DNA from: an uncultured Eubacteriales bacterium
GTDB lineage: Bacteria > Bacillota > Clostridia > Oscillospirales > Acutalibacteraceae
Length of the DNA: 43,172 bases
Reading direction: 5' to 3'
Assembly: GCA_900315255.1 (NCBI GenBank)
Contig: OMYH01000030.1
Span: forward strand, 1-43,172
The translations under genes were made by a program, and so were the position numbers. Under the pieces are notes generated by a model that did not search any database, was not told the origin of the DNA, and saw only the letters and a program-made list of their open reading frames with translations. Shown piece after piece: positions 23,536-32,976 of the stretch (position 1 is its first letter; every line of letters starts with the position of its first letter).

Positions 23536-24804
23536 ATGCCGCCGCTTGCAGACAAAATAAGACCGACATCTCTTGACGATGTAGTCGGACAAAAGCACTT
23601 GCTCGCAGAGGGCAAGCCGCTCAGAAGGATCATAGAGTCCGGCGAGATACCGAATATGGTATTCTACGGACCGTCCGGTATCGGAAAAACGACCCTTGCA
23701 TCAATCATCGCCGCACGCACAAACAAAACTCTCCGGAAGCTCAACGCAACGACCGCCTCTACGCAGGACATCAAAGACATAGTCGCGCAGCTTGACACGT
23801 TCGCAGGCATGAACGGTATCCTGCTGTATCTCGACGAGATACAATACTTCAACAAAAAGCAGCAGCAGACGCTGCTCGAATTCATAGAAAACGGCAGCAT
23901 TACCCTGATAGCCTCTACTACAGAAAATCCGTATTTCTATATATACAACGCTATTCTCAGCCGAAGCACTGTGTTCGAATTCAAGACAGTTTCTCCCGAA
24001 GAGGTAGAGCGAGCCGTTATCAGAGGGTTTGATCTTGCCGCCAAGCAGCGGAGCACTGTTTTTGAAATAGAAGAAGGCGTTACAAGATACATAGCGACGG
24101 CCTGCGGCGGAGATGTTCGCAAGGCAATGAACGCAGTGGAGCTTACCGCTCTGACCTCGGTAAAGAAGGGTAACTGCGAGCTGATCACTCTCGACTCGGC
24201 GAGGGAGCTAACTCAGAAGAGCGCTGTAAGATATGACCGTGACGGTGATTCGCATTACGATATACTGTCCGGATTCCAGAAATCCATGCGAGGCTCAGAC
24301 CCCGACGCCGCTATGTATTATCTTGCAAGGCTGCTTGAAGCGGGCGATCTTCCCTCTGCGTGCAGACGGCTCATGGTATGCGCCTGTGAAGATGTAGGGC
24401 TTGCTTACCCTCAGCTGATACCGATCGTGAAAGCCTGCGTGGACATAGCTAACGCAGTGGGACTCCCCGAGGCAAGGATACCGCTTGCCGACGCTGTGAT
24501 AATGGTCGCCAATGCGCCGAAATCCAATTCTGCATACAACGCAATAGCGAAGGCGACAGACGACATACAGAGCGGAAAAATAGGCTCGATCCCCCGTCAC
24601 TTGCAAAACAAGCATTATGACGGCGAAGACAACCCGAACAAAGGGCAGTTCTACAAATATCCTCACGACTACCCGAACGCATGGGTAGATCAGCAGTATC
24701 TGCCCGATATTCTGAAAAACGCAAAATACTATGAGTTCGGAGAAAATAAAAACGAACAGGCGTTCAAAGCGTACTGGGAGAAGGTCAAAGGAACAAAACT
24801 TTAG
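23536..24804 (+). CDS. rarA: Replication-associated recombination protein RarA (MgsA), AAA+ ATPase
   Basis: 422 residues. Starts MPPLADKIRPTSLDDVVGQKHLL, then Walker A GPSGIGKT (45-52), Walker B ILLYLDEIQ, sensor 1 STTENPYF and a C-terminal MgsA tetramerisation region with YNAIAKATDDI and GSIPRHLQNKHYDGEDNPNKG. RarA is clamp-loader-like, unwinds DNA ends and helps restart blocked replication forks. GGAGG at 23524-23528 sets ATG 23536. It is co-transcribed with era (14-base gap). No strong terminator was found in the following 211-base gap, which carries the next promoter. Confidence 0.95.
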   Translation: MPPLADKIRPTSLDDVVGQKHLLAEGKPLRRIIESGEIPNMVFYGPSGIGKTTLASIIAARTNKTLRKLNATTASTQDIKDIVAQLDTFAGMNGILLYLDEIQYFNKKQQQTLLEFIENGSITLIASTTENPYFYIYNAILSRSTVFEFKTVSPEEVERAVIRGFDLAAKQRSTVFEIEEGVTRYIATACGGDVRKAMNAVELTALTSVKKGNCELITLDSARELTQKSAVRYDRDGDSHYDILSGFQKSMRGSDPDAAMYYLARLLEAGDLPSACRRLMVCACEDVGLAYPQLIPIVKACVDIANAVGLPEARIPLADAVIMVANAPKSNSAYNAIAKATDDIQSGKIGSIPRHLQNKHYDGEDNPNKGQFYKYPHDYPNAWVDQQYLPDILKNAKYYEFGENKNEQAFKAYWEKVKGTKL

Positions 24805-24936
24805 TGTTTTGACGATAATGCTGTTTATTTATGCTGCGTTCTGTCCTTTTCGGCAGTTTCAGATCACAGAGTCGGCAGTTCTAATATAACGAAAAAAATC
24901 GTTACTAAAAATCTTTGAACTAAAAGCTAAAAAAAG

Positions 24937-24965
24937 TTGCATAATCATATAACATAGGTTATAAT
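24937..24965 (+). promoter_or_regulatory. Sigma-A promoter of the sodium-dependent transporter gene
   Basis: TTGCAT (24937-24942), 17-base spacer, TATAAT (24960-24965). A GAGGAGAGG site follows before ATG 25016. Confidence 0.65.
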
Positions 24966-25015
24966 ATAAATTACGTTCCATAACGAAAATAAAAATTGAG
25001 GAGAGGAATCAGATT

Positions 25016-26593
25016 ATGGAAAAACGTGGTTCATGGGGTTCTCGCCTTACCTTCATACTTGCGTCTGTAGGTTCGGCAGTAGGACTCGGCAATGCATGGA
25101 GATTCCCGGGTCTTGCAGCAAAGCACGGCGGCGGAACATTCCTGCTTGTTTATCTTGTGGCTATGCTCGTCATGGGTGTGCCGCTGTTTATGATGGAGAT
25201 AGCTATCTCCAGAAAGCTTCGCAAGGGCGCAATCGAGTCAATGCGGGGCATCAACAAAAAAGCCGAGCCGATAGGCTGGGCGGCTACATCAAATGCATTC
25301 GTTATCGTTACATACTACTCGATAGTATTCGCATGGGTAATACTCATGTTCCTGAATTCATGGAGATTCGCCTCTATGACGCAGGACGGCGAGGCTGCCT
25401 CAAACCTGTTCTTTGAGCTTACTAAGACAACGGGCGCCATAGAGGGCAGTGACATTCCGGGCGCAGTGCTTGCTTGTGCCTTGGCAGCATGGGGACTTAT
25501 CTTCATCTGTATCCGCAACGGCGCAAGCTCCGTGAGCAAGGTAGTAAAATTCACGGTATTCGCTCCCGTTGTTCTGCTGCTCATAATGGCGATCAAGGGC
25601 TGCACCATGAGCGGTGCGGGCGCAGGACTGGCGAAGCTGTTCATCCCCGATTTGGCGGCATTCTCCGACCCTTCTCTGTGGGTCGACGCTATCGGTCAGG
25701 TATTCTACAGTCTGTCTATTATGATGGCTATTATGTTCGCATACGGCTCTTATCTGGGCGACGACGCCAATATAGTTGTTGACTCGCTCATCATCTCTTT
25801 CTCGGATATGGCAGTCAGCGTTCTGTCGGGTATCGTAATGTTCTCGACAATGGGCGGTACGGGTATGCTCGACAAGATAACCGACAGCGGCGTTGCCACG
25901 GCGTTTATCGTATACCCGCAGGCAATAGTTCATCTCACAAATATCGGCTGGCTTAACGCTCTGTTCGGAGCTATCTTCTACCTTATGCTCATCACTCTTG
26001 CGATCGACTCCGCATTCTCTATCGTAGAGGGTATTTCGGCGGCGGTATCGGATAAGTTCCATCTCAAGCCGAAGACTGTCACCATTGCGGTCTGTTCAAT
26101 AGCAGGTTTGATCTCTCTTGTATACTGTTCTCAGGCAGGTCTTGCATGGCTTGACATTGTTGACAACTGGACAAATCAGATCAACCTCATCATTATCGGT
26201 GTGCTGGAGTGTCTTGCAGTAGGCTGGGCGTTCAACCTCGAAAAGGTTCACAGTGAGATCAACCGCAACACCAAGAAGCTCAAAGCTCCGTACTGGTGGT
26301 TCGCTTCATCTGTCAAGGTCGTATCTCCCGTACTGCTTATCGTGCTGTTTGTGTGGAACATGATTGTTCTGTTCTCAAAGAACGGCGGAAGCTACGGCGG
26401 TTATCCGATATGGGCACAGGTTATAGCAGGCTGGGCAGTATCGTGTCTGGTATTCCTCAGCGGCTTCATCGCAAAGGCAGTTGTTTCAAAGATGAAGAAA
26501 AAGGGCTTTGTCGAAGACAATATAGTCTGGGATAAGCCTGTTGCCGCAGGAAAGCTGTCAGGCAGTACGAAAAAGAAAAGTAAAAAGAAGTAA
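25016..26593 (+). CDS. Sodium-dependent transporter of the NSS/SNF family
   Basis: 525 residues with about 11-12 membrane helices. The first helix holds the family signature GSWGSRLTFILASVGSAVGLGNAWRFPGLAAKHGGGTF, whose unwound GSAVGLGN part binds Na+ and the substrate carboxyl in LeuT-type transporters. SFSDMAVSVLSGIVMFS and ITLAIDSAFSIVEG fit later helices. It takes up an amino acid or related amine with sodium; the substrate is not predictable. A basic SKKKSKK tail ends it. Own promoter and terminator, so monocistronic. Confidence 0.92.
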   Translation: MEKRGSWGSRLTFILASVGSAVGLGNAWRFPGLAAKHGGGTFLLVYLVAMLVMGVPLFMMEIAISRKLRKGAIESMRGINKKAEPIGWAATSNAFVIVTYYSIVFAWVILMFLNSWRFASMTQDGEAASNLFFELTKTTGAIEGSDIPGAVLACALAAWGLIFICIRNGASSVSKVVKFTVFAPVVLLLIMAIKGCTMSGAGAGLAKLFIPDLAAFSDPSLWVDAIGQVFYSLSIMMAIMFAYGSYLGDDANIVVDSLIISFSDMAVSVLSGIVMFSTMGGTGMLDKITDSGVATAFIVYPQAIVHLTNIGWLNALFGAIFYLMLITLAIDSAFSIVEGISAAVSDKFHLKPKTVTIAVCSIAGLISLVYCSQAGLAWLDIVDNWTNQINLIIIGVLECLAVGWAFNLEKVHSEINRNTKKLKAPYWWFASSVKVVSPVLLIVLFVWNMIVLFSKNGGSYGGYPIWAQVIAGWAVSCLVFLSGFIAKAVVSKMKKKGFVEDNIVWDKPVAAGKLSGSTKKKSKKK

Positions 26594-26602
26594 TATAATC
26601 GA

Positions 26603-26634
26603 AAAAGCTCTCGTGACATAACGGGAGCTTTTTT
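26603..26634 (+). terminator. Terminator after the NSS transporter gene
   Basis: AAAAGCTCTCG (26603-26613) pairs with CGGGAGCTTTT (26622-26632) with one G-U, followed by TTTGTTT. Confidence 0.85.
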
Positions 26635-26718
26635 GTTTGGGGTGGGCAGAATGGCATTCCATGATCCGGAGCAATAATTCCGAAATACGCATATCATACA
26701 AGAATTAAAAAAATACTA

Positions 26719-26746
26719 TTGAAAAATCCCCGTAAAATGGTATAAT
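26719..26746 (+). promoter_or_regulatory. Promoter of metG
   Basis: TTGAAA (26719-26724), 16-base spacer, TATAAT (26741-26746). Only 34 bases separate the -10 from ATG 26781, so there is no room for a T-box leader. Confidence 0.65.
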
Positions 26747-26780
26747 AGTATAGTACAAAAACGTTCAGGAGGCGTAAAAT

Positions 26781-28739
26781 ATGAACAAAGGGAAATTTTA
26801 TATAACCACACCGATATATTATCCCTCGGGTAATCCGCATATCGGCCATTGTTACACAACCGTTGCCTGCGACTCTATCGCAAGATACAAGCGTATGCAG
26901 GGCTATGACGTGATGTTCCTCACGGGTACAGACGAGCATGGTCTGAAGATAGAGCAGAAGGCTGCCGAAAAGGGCATCACACCCAAGCAGTATGTCGATG
27001 AGATAGTTGAAATATTCAAAAACCTGTGGAAATACATGAATGTCGATTACGACAGATACATCAGAACTACCGATGATTATCACATTGAATCTGTTCAGAA
27101 GATCTTCAAGGCTCTCTATGACAAGGGCTACATCTACAAGGGCGAGTACAAGGGCAAATACTGCACGCCGTGCGAGAGCTTCTGGACGAACAGCCAGCTT
27201 AAGGACGGCAAATGTCCCGAATGCGGAAGAGATGTTATCGACGCCAAAGAAGAAGCGTACTTCTTCAAAATGGCACCGTTTGCCGACAGAATAGAGAAGC
27301 TCCTTACCGAAACAGACTATCTTCGTCCGAAAACACGCGCAGTCGAGCTTGTGAACAACTTCATCAAGCCCGGTCTTGAAGACCTCTGCGTATCCCGTAC
27401 TTCATTCAAGTGGGGGATCCCCGTTCCGTTTGACAACAAGCACGTCGTGTATGTATGGGTAGACGCTCTCTCTAACTATATAACTGCGCTTGGCTACTGT
27501 AACAGCGCATACGGTGATTATGATAAATACTGGCCTGCAGATGTTCATATGGTAGCAAAGGATATTATGAGATTCCACGCTATCATCTGGCCCGCTATAC
27601 TTATGGCTCTCGACCTGCCGCTTCCGAAGCACCTTGCCGTACACGGATGGATCACGTTCAACGGCGAAAAGATGAGCAAATCTCTCGGCAACGTTGTCGA
27701 TCCGTTTGTACTCGGCGATAGATACTCTCCCGACGCTATCCGCTACCACATCTTAAGAGAAATGGCTCTCGGTTCGGACAGCTCGTTCTCGAACGAGATC
27801 ATGATCAACAGGATCAACTCCGACCTTGCAAACGGTCTGGGCAACCTCGTTTCACGCACGACCGCAATGGTTGAGAAATATTTCGGCGGTACTCTTCCGA
27901 CAGAGAGATGTCAGGGCGAATTTGACGATGATCTGATAAGTACGGCTGTATCACTTCGTGAAAAGGTTGACGAATTCGTTGAGAACACACAGCTCAACAA
28001 CGCTCTTGCGGAGATATTTAATGTAGTATCGAGAGCTAACAAATACATCGACGAAACCACACCGTGGGTACTCGGCAAGGACAGCGCAAACAACGCTCGT
28101 CTTGCAACGGTACTGTATAATCTGCTTGATACCATAAGAATAATATCCACTCTGCTGTCTGCATTTATGCCGACGACAATGCCCAAGGTATGGGAACAGA
28201 TCGGAGCGGACGAAAACACGGCGACATATGACAATGCGGATAAATTCGGTATTCTTCCAGAAAATGTTACGGTAAAGAAGGGCGAGGCTATCTTCCCGAG
28301 AATTGACGTACAGAAGGAGATCGACGAGCTTAACGCTATTATCAAGAAGAATGCCGAGAAGGCTAAGGCACAGCTTGAAAATCAGGTCAAAGCGGCAGAG
28401 AAGCCCGAGAATGTCGCTCTTATCGGGATAGACGACTTTGCAAAGGTGGAACTCAGAACAGCGAAGATCACAGCCTGCGAGCCCGTGAAGAAGTCAAAGA
28501 AGCTGCTGAAGCTCACACTCGACGACGGACAGGGCGGCCGCACTGTCGCTTCGGGCATAGCACAGTTCTACACACCCGATGATCTGATCGGTCATACCGT
28601 AATAATCGTGTCGAACCTGAAGCCTGCGAAACTCTGCGGTGTGGAAAGTCAGGGAATGATCCTTGCGGCAGACTGCCCTGACGGAGATGTAAAGGTCATT
28701 TTTGTTGACGATATTCCTGTTGGCAGCAAGATCAGATGA
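26781..28739 (+). CDS. metG: Methionyl-tRNA synthetase
   Basis: 652 residues. Class I synthetase with HIGH at 20-23 and KMSKS at 297-301. The zinc knuckle is Cys128/Cys131/Cys145/Cys148 (CTPC...CPEC), the four-Cys type. An anticodon domain follows, and from about residue 545 a C-terminal OB-fold tRNA-binding (EMAP/CsaA-like) domain (IGIDDFAKVELRTAKITACEPV). It charges tRNA(Met) for initiation and elongation. AGGAGG precedes the ATG. Monocistronic, ending in a very strong hairpin. Confidence 0.98.
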   Translation: MNKGKFYITTPIYYPSGNPHIGHCYTTVACDSIARYKRMQGYDVMFLTGTDEHGLKIEQKAAEKGITPKQYVDEIVEIFKNLWKYMNVDYDRYIRTTDDYHIESVQKIFKALYDKGYIYKGEYKGKYCTPCESFWTNSQLKDGKCPECGRDVIDAKEEAYFFKMAPFADRIEKLLTETDYLRPKTRAVELVNNFIKPGLEDLCVSRTSFKWGIPVPFDNKHVVYVWVDALSNYITALGYCNSAYGDYDKYWPADVHMVAKDIMRFHAIIWPAILMALDLPLPKHLAVHGWITFNGEKMSKSLGNVVDPFVLGDRYSPDAIRYHILREMALGSDSSFSNEIMINRINSDLANGLGNLVSRTTAMVEKYFGGTLPTERCQGEFDDDLISTAVSLREKVDEFVENTQLNNALAEIFNVVSRANKYIDETTPWVLGKDSANNARLATVLYNLLDTIRIISTLLSAFMPTTMPKVWEQIGADENTATYDNADKFGILPENVTVKKGEAIFPRIDVQKEIDELNAIIKKNAEKAKAQLENQVKAAEKPENVALIGIDDFAKVELRTAKITACEPVKKSKKLLKLTLDDGQGGRTVASGIAQFYTPDDLIGHTVIIVSNLKPAKLCGVESQGMILAADCPDGDVKVIFVDDIPVGSKIR

Positions 28740-28813
28740 TCTCAACGGACTGCCCTCCGCACGCCATACAAATTCTGACACAGATCAGTTAAACAGCATT
28801 TATTTGCAATAAG

Positions 28814-28866
28814 TTAATAAGAAACAGGGAAGCGCCCATTCAGAGTGCTTCCCTGTTTCTTATTAA
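28814..28866. terminator. Bidirectional terminator between metG and the amylase operon
   Basis: Perfect 20-base stem (28814-28833 and 28847-28866, including AAACAGGGAAGC/GCTTCCCTGTTT) with a 13-base loop. A/T-rich outer stem gives T-runs on both strands. Confidence 0.9.
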
Positions 28867-28885
28867 GTCAAAGCTTCGCAAGCGA

Positions 28886-29392
28886 TTACGCTCCGATAAG
28901 CCTTTCGCAGTCCTTTTTTGCGAACTCGTCTATGTCCACAATACCGTTATACTCAAATATGATAACTCTGTCCTTGTGCATGAGTACGGATACATCTCCT
29001 AAGCTTTCAAGCTGAGAAACAAATCTTATCACGGTATAGGAACAGCCGTCACGCTGTGTGTCGAGGATCTTTATGCAGTACGGCAAAAGATATGCACTGA
29101 GATCGGTAATCGTTTCAACAGAGGGTCTGTATTCACCGTCAGCGTAGTTCATGTCGCCTCTCTTCTCGGAGAACTCGGTCACATAGCCGTACAGTATCTT
29201 TGCAAGAATATCCTGCTGGTTGTTTACTATGTAATCATATGCGTTCTCGTGCTTTTTTTCAGGCTTGTATGTCTTCTCCTTTGAGCCGATAACTAAATAT
29301 ATCGGGTCACTGCTGCAAAAAAATCCTTTCCATGACTTCAGCTCGATAGTTCCCATCAGGCTTCCGTTGTCATACTCCAAATCTTTTATCAT
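28886..29392 (-). CDS. Hypothetical protein, possibly DUF6985-like
   Basis: 168 residues from ATG 29392, with AAGGAG close upstream. No signal peptide or membrane segment. The N-terminal part is beta-rich (MIKDLEYDNGSLMGTIELKSW) and the middle helical (YDYIVNNQQDILAKILYGYVTEFSE), a layout I loosely associate with DUF6985-type immunity or SMI1-like neighbours. That is a weak resemblance. It follows the amylase gene by 25 bases and shares its terminator, so it is probably co-transcribed. No function is assigned. Confidence 0.8.
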   Translation of the reverse strand: MIKDLEYDNGSLMGTIELKSWKGFFCSSDPIYLVIGSKEKTYKPEKKHENAYDYIVNNQQDILAKILYGYVTEFSEKRGDMNYADGEYRPSVETITDLSAYLLPYCIKILDTQRDGCSYTVIRFVSQLESLGDVSVLMHKDRVIIFEYNGIVDIDEFAKKDCERLIGA

Positions 29393-29417
29393 ATCTTTTC
29401 TTCTCCTTAATACTTTA

Positions 29418-30890
29418 TCACTCTATATTAAGACAAATGTCTTTATATGCCTCTTCCGTCACCCATACCGAAACCGAGCCGCCGTCTACATAAAACTCGG
29501 CGTTGCCCTCTTCGTCAACAGTCACGGGTATGTTGGCAAGGTCCATCGCATTGAAAAACAGCTTCCCTGCCCATTGTTTTCCGACATTCATGACCTTTGA
29601 GCCGCACTCTGCGTTTGTCATAAGAACCGCCACTCCCGAAAATGCGTGATCCCGGTCGCCTTTTCTTACGAACCCTACTACGGAGTCATCGTCAAAATAA
29701 TCCTCCTGCTCGCCGTATGCATACTTCTTTCTGATATACACAAGCTTTTTCAGTGAAGGTACAGCAGGAATATTATCGTTCGGTATGCCGTAATAGTCGC
29801 CGTAAAAAACACACGGCAGACCCTGCGCCCTGAACAGTATTATAGCATAGGCTATCGGCTTGAACCACGTCGGTATGAACGAATAAAGCGACTGCCCCGG
29901 CTGTGTGTCGTGGTTATCTACGAACGTCACGGCATTGTCAGGCTTAAAGTCAAGCAGCGTATTGTCGATAAGCTCGCTCATATTATAGTGCCCGTTTGAA
30001 AATGCGCAGTCGTGGAAAGCAAAGTGCAGCGGTACGTCAAACAGTGACATACTGTCCTCCACCACATCAAGATAGTGCATGAGCTTGTCGATCTCGCTTG
30101 ACCAATATTCGCCGACTGCAAAGAAATCTTTGCCGTAATGATCTCGCAGCTCTCTGAGCCAATCCCTGTAGAATTCAAATCTGATATGCTTTACCGCATC
30201 TATGCGGAACCCATCTGGGTGTACGGTGTCAAGATACCACTTTCCCCAGTCCGTTACCGCCTTGACAGTTTCGGGGTTTTCCATATCAAGGTCTGTTCCC
30301 ATGAGATAATCGAAATTGGCGAACTCGTCGTCCGTTTCGTTGTTCCATGCCTTTCCGTCAAAGAGGAATATGCCCGACTGCTGATTCTCTTCGTCCCAGT
30401 CGGTGCCGTTGAAGTTGGTGTGATCCCATGTGAACTCGGAGTATTTTCCGCCTCGTCCGGGGAATGTATATTTCGTCCACACTGTACGGGGAGTCGGCTC
30501 GCCGATATCCTCTTCACGGTTCTCGGGGTTATTCTCCACTGCAATGACCTCTTCTACCTCGTCTGCACCTGTCATATGGTTGAGCACGATGTCTACATAT
30601 ACCTCTATGCCCTTTTCCTGCAATATACGAACGGCGTTGAGGTATTGTTCTCTTGTTCCGTATTTTGTAGCAACAGAACCTCTCTGATCGAACTCGCCCA
30701 GGTCGTATGTATCATATACATCGTAGCCTACGCTGTCCTTACCCGTTGCACCCTTATACGCAGGTGGAAGCCACAGCATATTGATCCCGTTCTCTTTGAG
30801 CTTATCCGCCTGTGCCACACATCTGTCCCAGAACAGGCCGTTTGCAGGGAGATACCACTCAAAATACTGCATCATAGTTTTGTTATCCAT
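29418..30890 (-). CDS. Intracellular alpha-amylase (GH13, AmyS/BLA-like)
   Basis: 490 residues with no signal peptide, starting MDNKTMMQYFEWYLPANG as in cytoplasmic GH13_5 enzymes. Catalytic residues are Asp231 (GFRIDAVKH), Glu261 (VGEYW) and Asp328 (FVDNHDTQ), which are the same numbers as in mature Bacillus licheniformis amylase. DIVLNHM gives the first conserved region and GTDLDMENPE lies ahead of Asp231. It hydrolyses alpha-1,4 bonds in imported maltodextrin or stored glycogen in the cytoplasm. The ribosome binding site is weak. Flanked by a flavodoxin gene (71 bases upstream) and a hypothetical gene (25 bases downstream), likely one transcript. Confidence 0.96.
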   Translation of the reverse strand: MDNKTMMQYFEWYLPANGLFWDRCVAQADKLKENGINMLWLPPAYKGATGKDSVGYDVYDTYDLGEFDQRGSVATKYGTREQYLNAVRILQEKGIEVYVDIVLNHMTGADEVEEVIAVENNPENREEDIGEPTPRTVWTKYTFPGRGGKYSEFTWDHTNFNGTDWDEENQQSGIFLFDGKAWNNETDDEFANFDYLMGTDLDMENPETVKAVTDWGKWYLDTVHPDGFRIDAVKHIRFEFYRDWLRELRDHYGKDFFAVGEYWSSEIDKLMHYLDVVEDSMSLFDVPLHFAFHDCAFSNGHYNMSELIDNTLLDFKPDNAVTFVDNHDTQPGQSLYSFIPTWFKPIAYAIILFRAQGLPCVFYGDYYGIPNDNIPAVPSLKKLVYIRKKYAYGEQEDYFDDDSVVGFVRKGDRDHAFSGVAVLMTNAECGSKVMNVGKQWAGKLFFNAMDLANIPVTVDEEGNAEFYVDGGSVSVWVTEEAYKDICLNIE

Positions 30891-30961
30891 TGCTTCACAA
30901 CTTTCTTATCTTGAAACCTTATTATCTATTTCTCGTATACCTTTTTCTTCAGAAGCGTTCT

Positions 30962-31447
30962 TTATCTTAATTTCTCGCAGAAGCGAACTATTTTCTCTTC
31001 GTTTTCCGCATTCGGCTTATCCTTAGGGTCGATAAGCACAAGCTCGGCTTTAAAAGAGGGTATCTCCAGGAGCGCTTTCAGTTTATTCAGAACCTTCTCA
31101 GCGCCTGCACCGCTCTGGCACAAAAAGCACGCCGTTTCTTTTGCAGCGAGTACGGCTTTATTTTCTTCTATAAATGTTCGTATAGGCGGAGTAATGCAGC
31201 TTGCCCACACAGGCATACCGAAGATCACGGTATCGTACTTTCCTGCGGAAAACTCATACGGCATAAGCTCGGGGGTTTCTCCCATTACGGCGCTCTTGCC
31301 GCCCCACAAGAATTTTTTGAAGCCCTTATCGTGATATGCCTTTTTCGGAGTGATCTCTATCAGATCCGCATTCAATATAGCCGAAATCTTCTCTGCGGCA
31401 AGCTTTGTGTTGCCGTTCAATGAGTAGTAAACTATCGCTTTTCCCAT
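30962..31447 (-). CDS. Flavodoxin-family protein
   Basis: 161 residues. The FMN phosphate loop YSLNGNTKLAAEKI is at about 8-21, the WGG stretch (KFLWGGKSAVMGETPELMPY) and FGMPVWASCITPPIRTFIEE fit the isoalloxazine-binding loops of flavodoxin/NAD(P)H oxidoreductase-like proteins. It likely shuttles electrons or reduces a small substrate in the cytoplasm. AAAGGAG precedes the ATG at 31447. A minus-strand TATAAT at 31509-31514 may be its -10, with a poor -35. Probably first gene of the amylase transcript. Confidence 0.9.
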   Translation of the reverse strand: MGKAIVYYSLNGNTKLAAEKISAILNADLIEITPKKAYHDKGFKKFLWGGKSAVMGETPELMPYEFSAGKYDTVIFGMPVWASCITPPIRTFIEENKAVLAAKETACFLCQSGAGAEKVLNKLKALLEIPSFKAELVLIDPKDKPNAENEEKIVRFCEKLR

Positions 31448-31611
31448 ATTTTTGCAGCTCCTTTTTAACGATACAACATATTACAAATTTATATCTTTTC
31501 CAAAGAATATTATAACAGATTGTAACCTTAACGTATACGGTAATTATACCCAAACTTTTCTTATTGTTTACGCTGTAATTATAGATAATAAAAACGGTTT
31601 TTATGAATAAA

Positions 31612-31637
31612 TGCCGCAGAGAACGTACTCTGCGGCA
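31612..31637 (-). terminator. Terminator of the GntR/ABC operon
   Basis: Perfect 10-base stem TGCCGCAGAG (31612-31621) and CTCTGCGGCA (31628-31637), 6-base loop, then minus-strand TTTATTCATAAAAA. It follows the stop of the second permease gene. Confidence 0.65.
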
Positions 31638-31641
31638 GGGA

Positions 31642-32304
31642 TCACTGTTTTTTCTTTATTATTATATATGTAACGGCGAAGCTTGCTATTGTCACAAGCA
31701 GGCACACGCACCAGAATACGATATGGAAATTTGTTCTGAACAGAAACTCAAGCTCCGTACTTTTATGCGGCTGTGCAAAATCTATAAAGTATAGGTTTTC
31801 GTGCTCGCTGAAAAATCCCACAAATCCTCCAAGCATACCAAGAGTAATACAAACAATAATGAACGAAATGTTGGAATTCTTCAGCAGAAAAACCAGCATG
31901 AGCCAGACAGATGACATCGCCGCTAAAAGCATGATAGCGCTTTCTGTGACCAGATTGTTCATATTAAACAGGCTGTGTCCACCTTCGCTATTCACTGCCG
32001 CAGCCACAGCCTGAAACAGCAGTGAGCAGAATAACAGCAAAACGGGTATGTATAAAAATCGCAGCGTCACTCTGTCTGTCTTTTTTATCGGGAGAGCGCC
32101 GTACATCTCCTCGGAATGTTCTCTTTTATCCGAAAAGGTGCTGCCGGTCGGGAATGTGAACATCATCATAGTGCCCCATAAAACCCAGTTCCAAAACATC
32201 TTCTTATCTATGATCATGAAGACAGATACGGCAACATTGATCAAACCGATAAAAGCAAGCATAAATGCCGAATACTTTTTATCTTTATAGAATATAGCTT
32301 TCAT
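31642..32304 (-). CDS. ABC-2 type membrane protein (second permease)
   Basis: 220 residues, about six membrane helices. Starts MKAIFYKDKKYSAFMLAFIGLINV and is a paralogue of the preceding gene: both share an IFYKDxK start, SDxxExxEKMY-like cytoplasmic loop and YLYIPVL/YLYLGAA segment, and both end with an LHILFWCVCLL-like helix. With the ATPase encoded upstream it should form an ABC exporter. AGAGGGGA precedes ATG 32304, 12 bases after the previous stop. The substrate is unknown; YtrA-regulated exporters respond to cell-wall-active agents. Confidence 0.85.
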   Translation of the reverse strand: MKAIFYKDKKYSAFMLAFIGLINVAVSVFMIIDKKMFWNWVLWGTMMMFTFPTGSTFSDKREHSEEMYGALPIKKTDRVTLRFLYIPVLLLFCSLLFQAVAAAVNSEGGHSLFNMNNLVTESAIMLLAAMSSVWLMLVFLLKNSNISFIIVCITLGMLGGFVGFFSEHENLYFIDFAQPHKSTELEFLFRTNFHIVFWCVCLLVTIASFAVTYIIIKKKQ

Positions 32305-32316
32305 TTTCTATCCCCT

Positions 32317-32976
32317 CTATATATTTCTTCTCCTCACAACAGCACAAGCCGCTGCATAACACAAAAGCGAGATCAGCAGGCACACGCACCAGAACAGAAT
32401 ATGGAGATCGGATCGAAGCATTAAATCAAGGCGATGTGTTTCCATAGGCTTCACATAATCCATTTTGGAAAAATCCGTTTCAATACCGAAGCAGCCTACT
32501 ACAATGCCAAAGGCAACTGCGATGAACATTATTATCATAAAATTCAAAAAACGGTTCTTTACGGTCAATGACGACAACAGCCAGAGCGAAGCAAAAGCCA
32601 GACTCATTATTAATACGCTTTGCAGGATCACATTGTTGATATTGAACAGCGAATAACCCTTTACATAATTTGACAAGCAAAGACACGATTGAAGCAACAG
32701 CGTTGTGACCGTCAAAGCAGCTCCGAGATAGAGATACCTCAACAGTACGGGATCGGTCTTTCTGACAGGCAGGATACTGTACATTTTGTCTGCTTTCTCC
32801 TGTGAATCTGACATAGCGATCGATGAAGGAACAATAAACAACATACAAGTAAAGTAGCTGAAAAGAAACCGACCAGAATAGTATGGAGCAACGCACACAA
32901 TAACGATCAGCACAATACATATCCCTGCTATCCAGACAGCGGATTGTTTTATGTCTTTATAGAATATAGTCCTCAA
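32317..32976 (-). CDS. ABC-2 type membrane protein (first permease)
   Basis: 219 residues with about six membrane helices. It begins at TTG 32976 with GGGGGAA upstream; the start overlaps the TGA of the ATPase gene (TTGA), so translation is coupled. Sequence and length match the next gene, pointing to a tandem duplication that gave a heterodimeric permease. Family: ABC-2 transporter (ABC2_membrane_5-like). Confidence 0.85.
   Translation of the reverse strand: MRTIFYKDIKQSAVWIAGICIVLIVIVCVAPYYSGRFLFSYFTCMLFIVPSSIAMSDSQEKADKMYSILPVRKTDPVLLRYLYLGAALTVTTLLLQSCLCLSNYVKGYSLFNINNVILQSVLIMSLAFASLWLLSSLTVKNRFLNFMIIMFIAVAFGIVVGCFGIETDFSKMDYVKPMETHRLDLMLRSDLHILFWCVCLLISLLCYAAACAVVRRRNI

Noticed and set aside
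26747-26780. T-box leader ahead of metG
   Set aside because: Only 34 bases lie between the -10 and the start codon, too short for a T-box.
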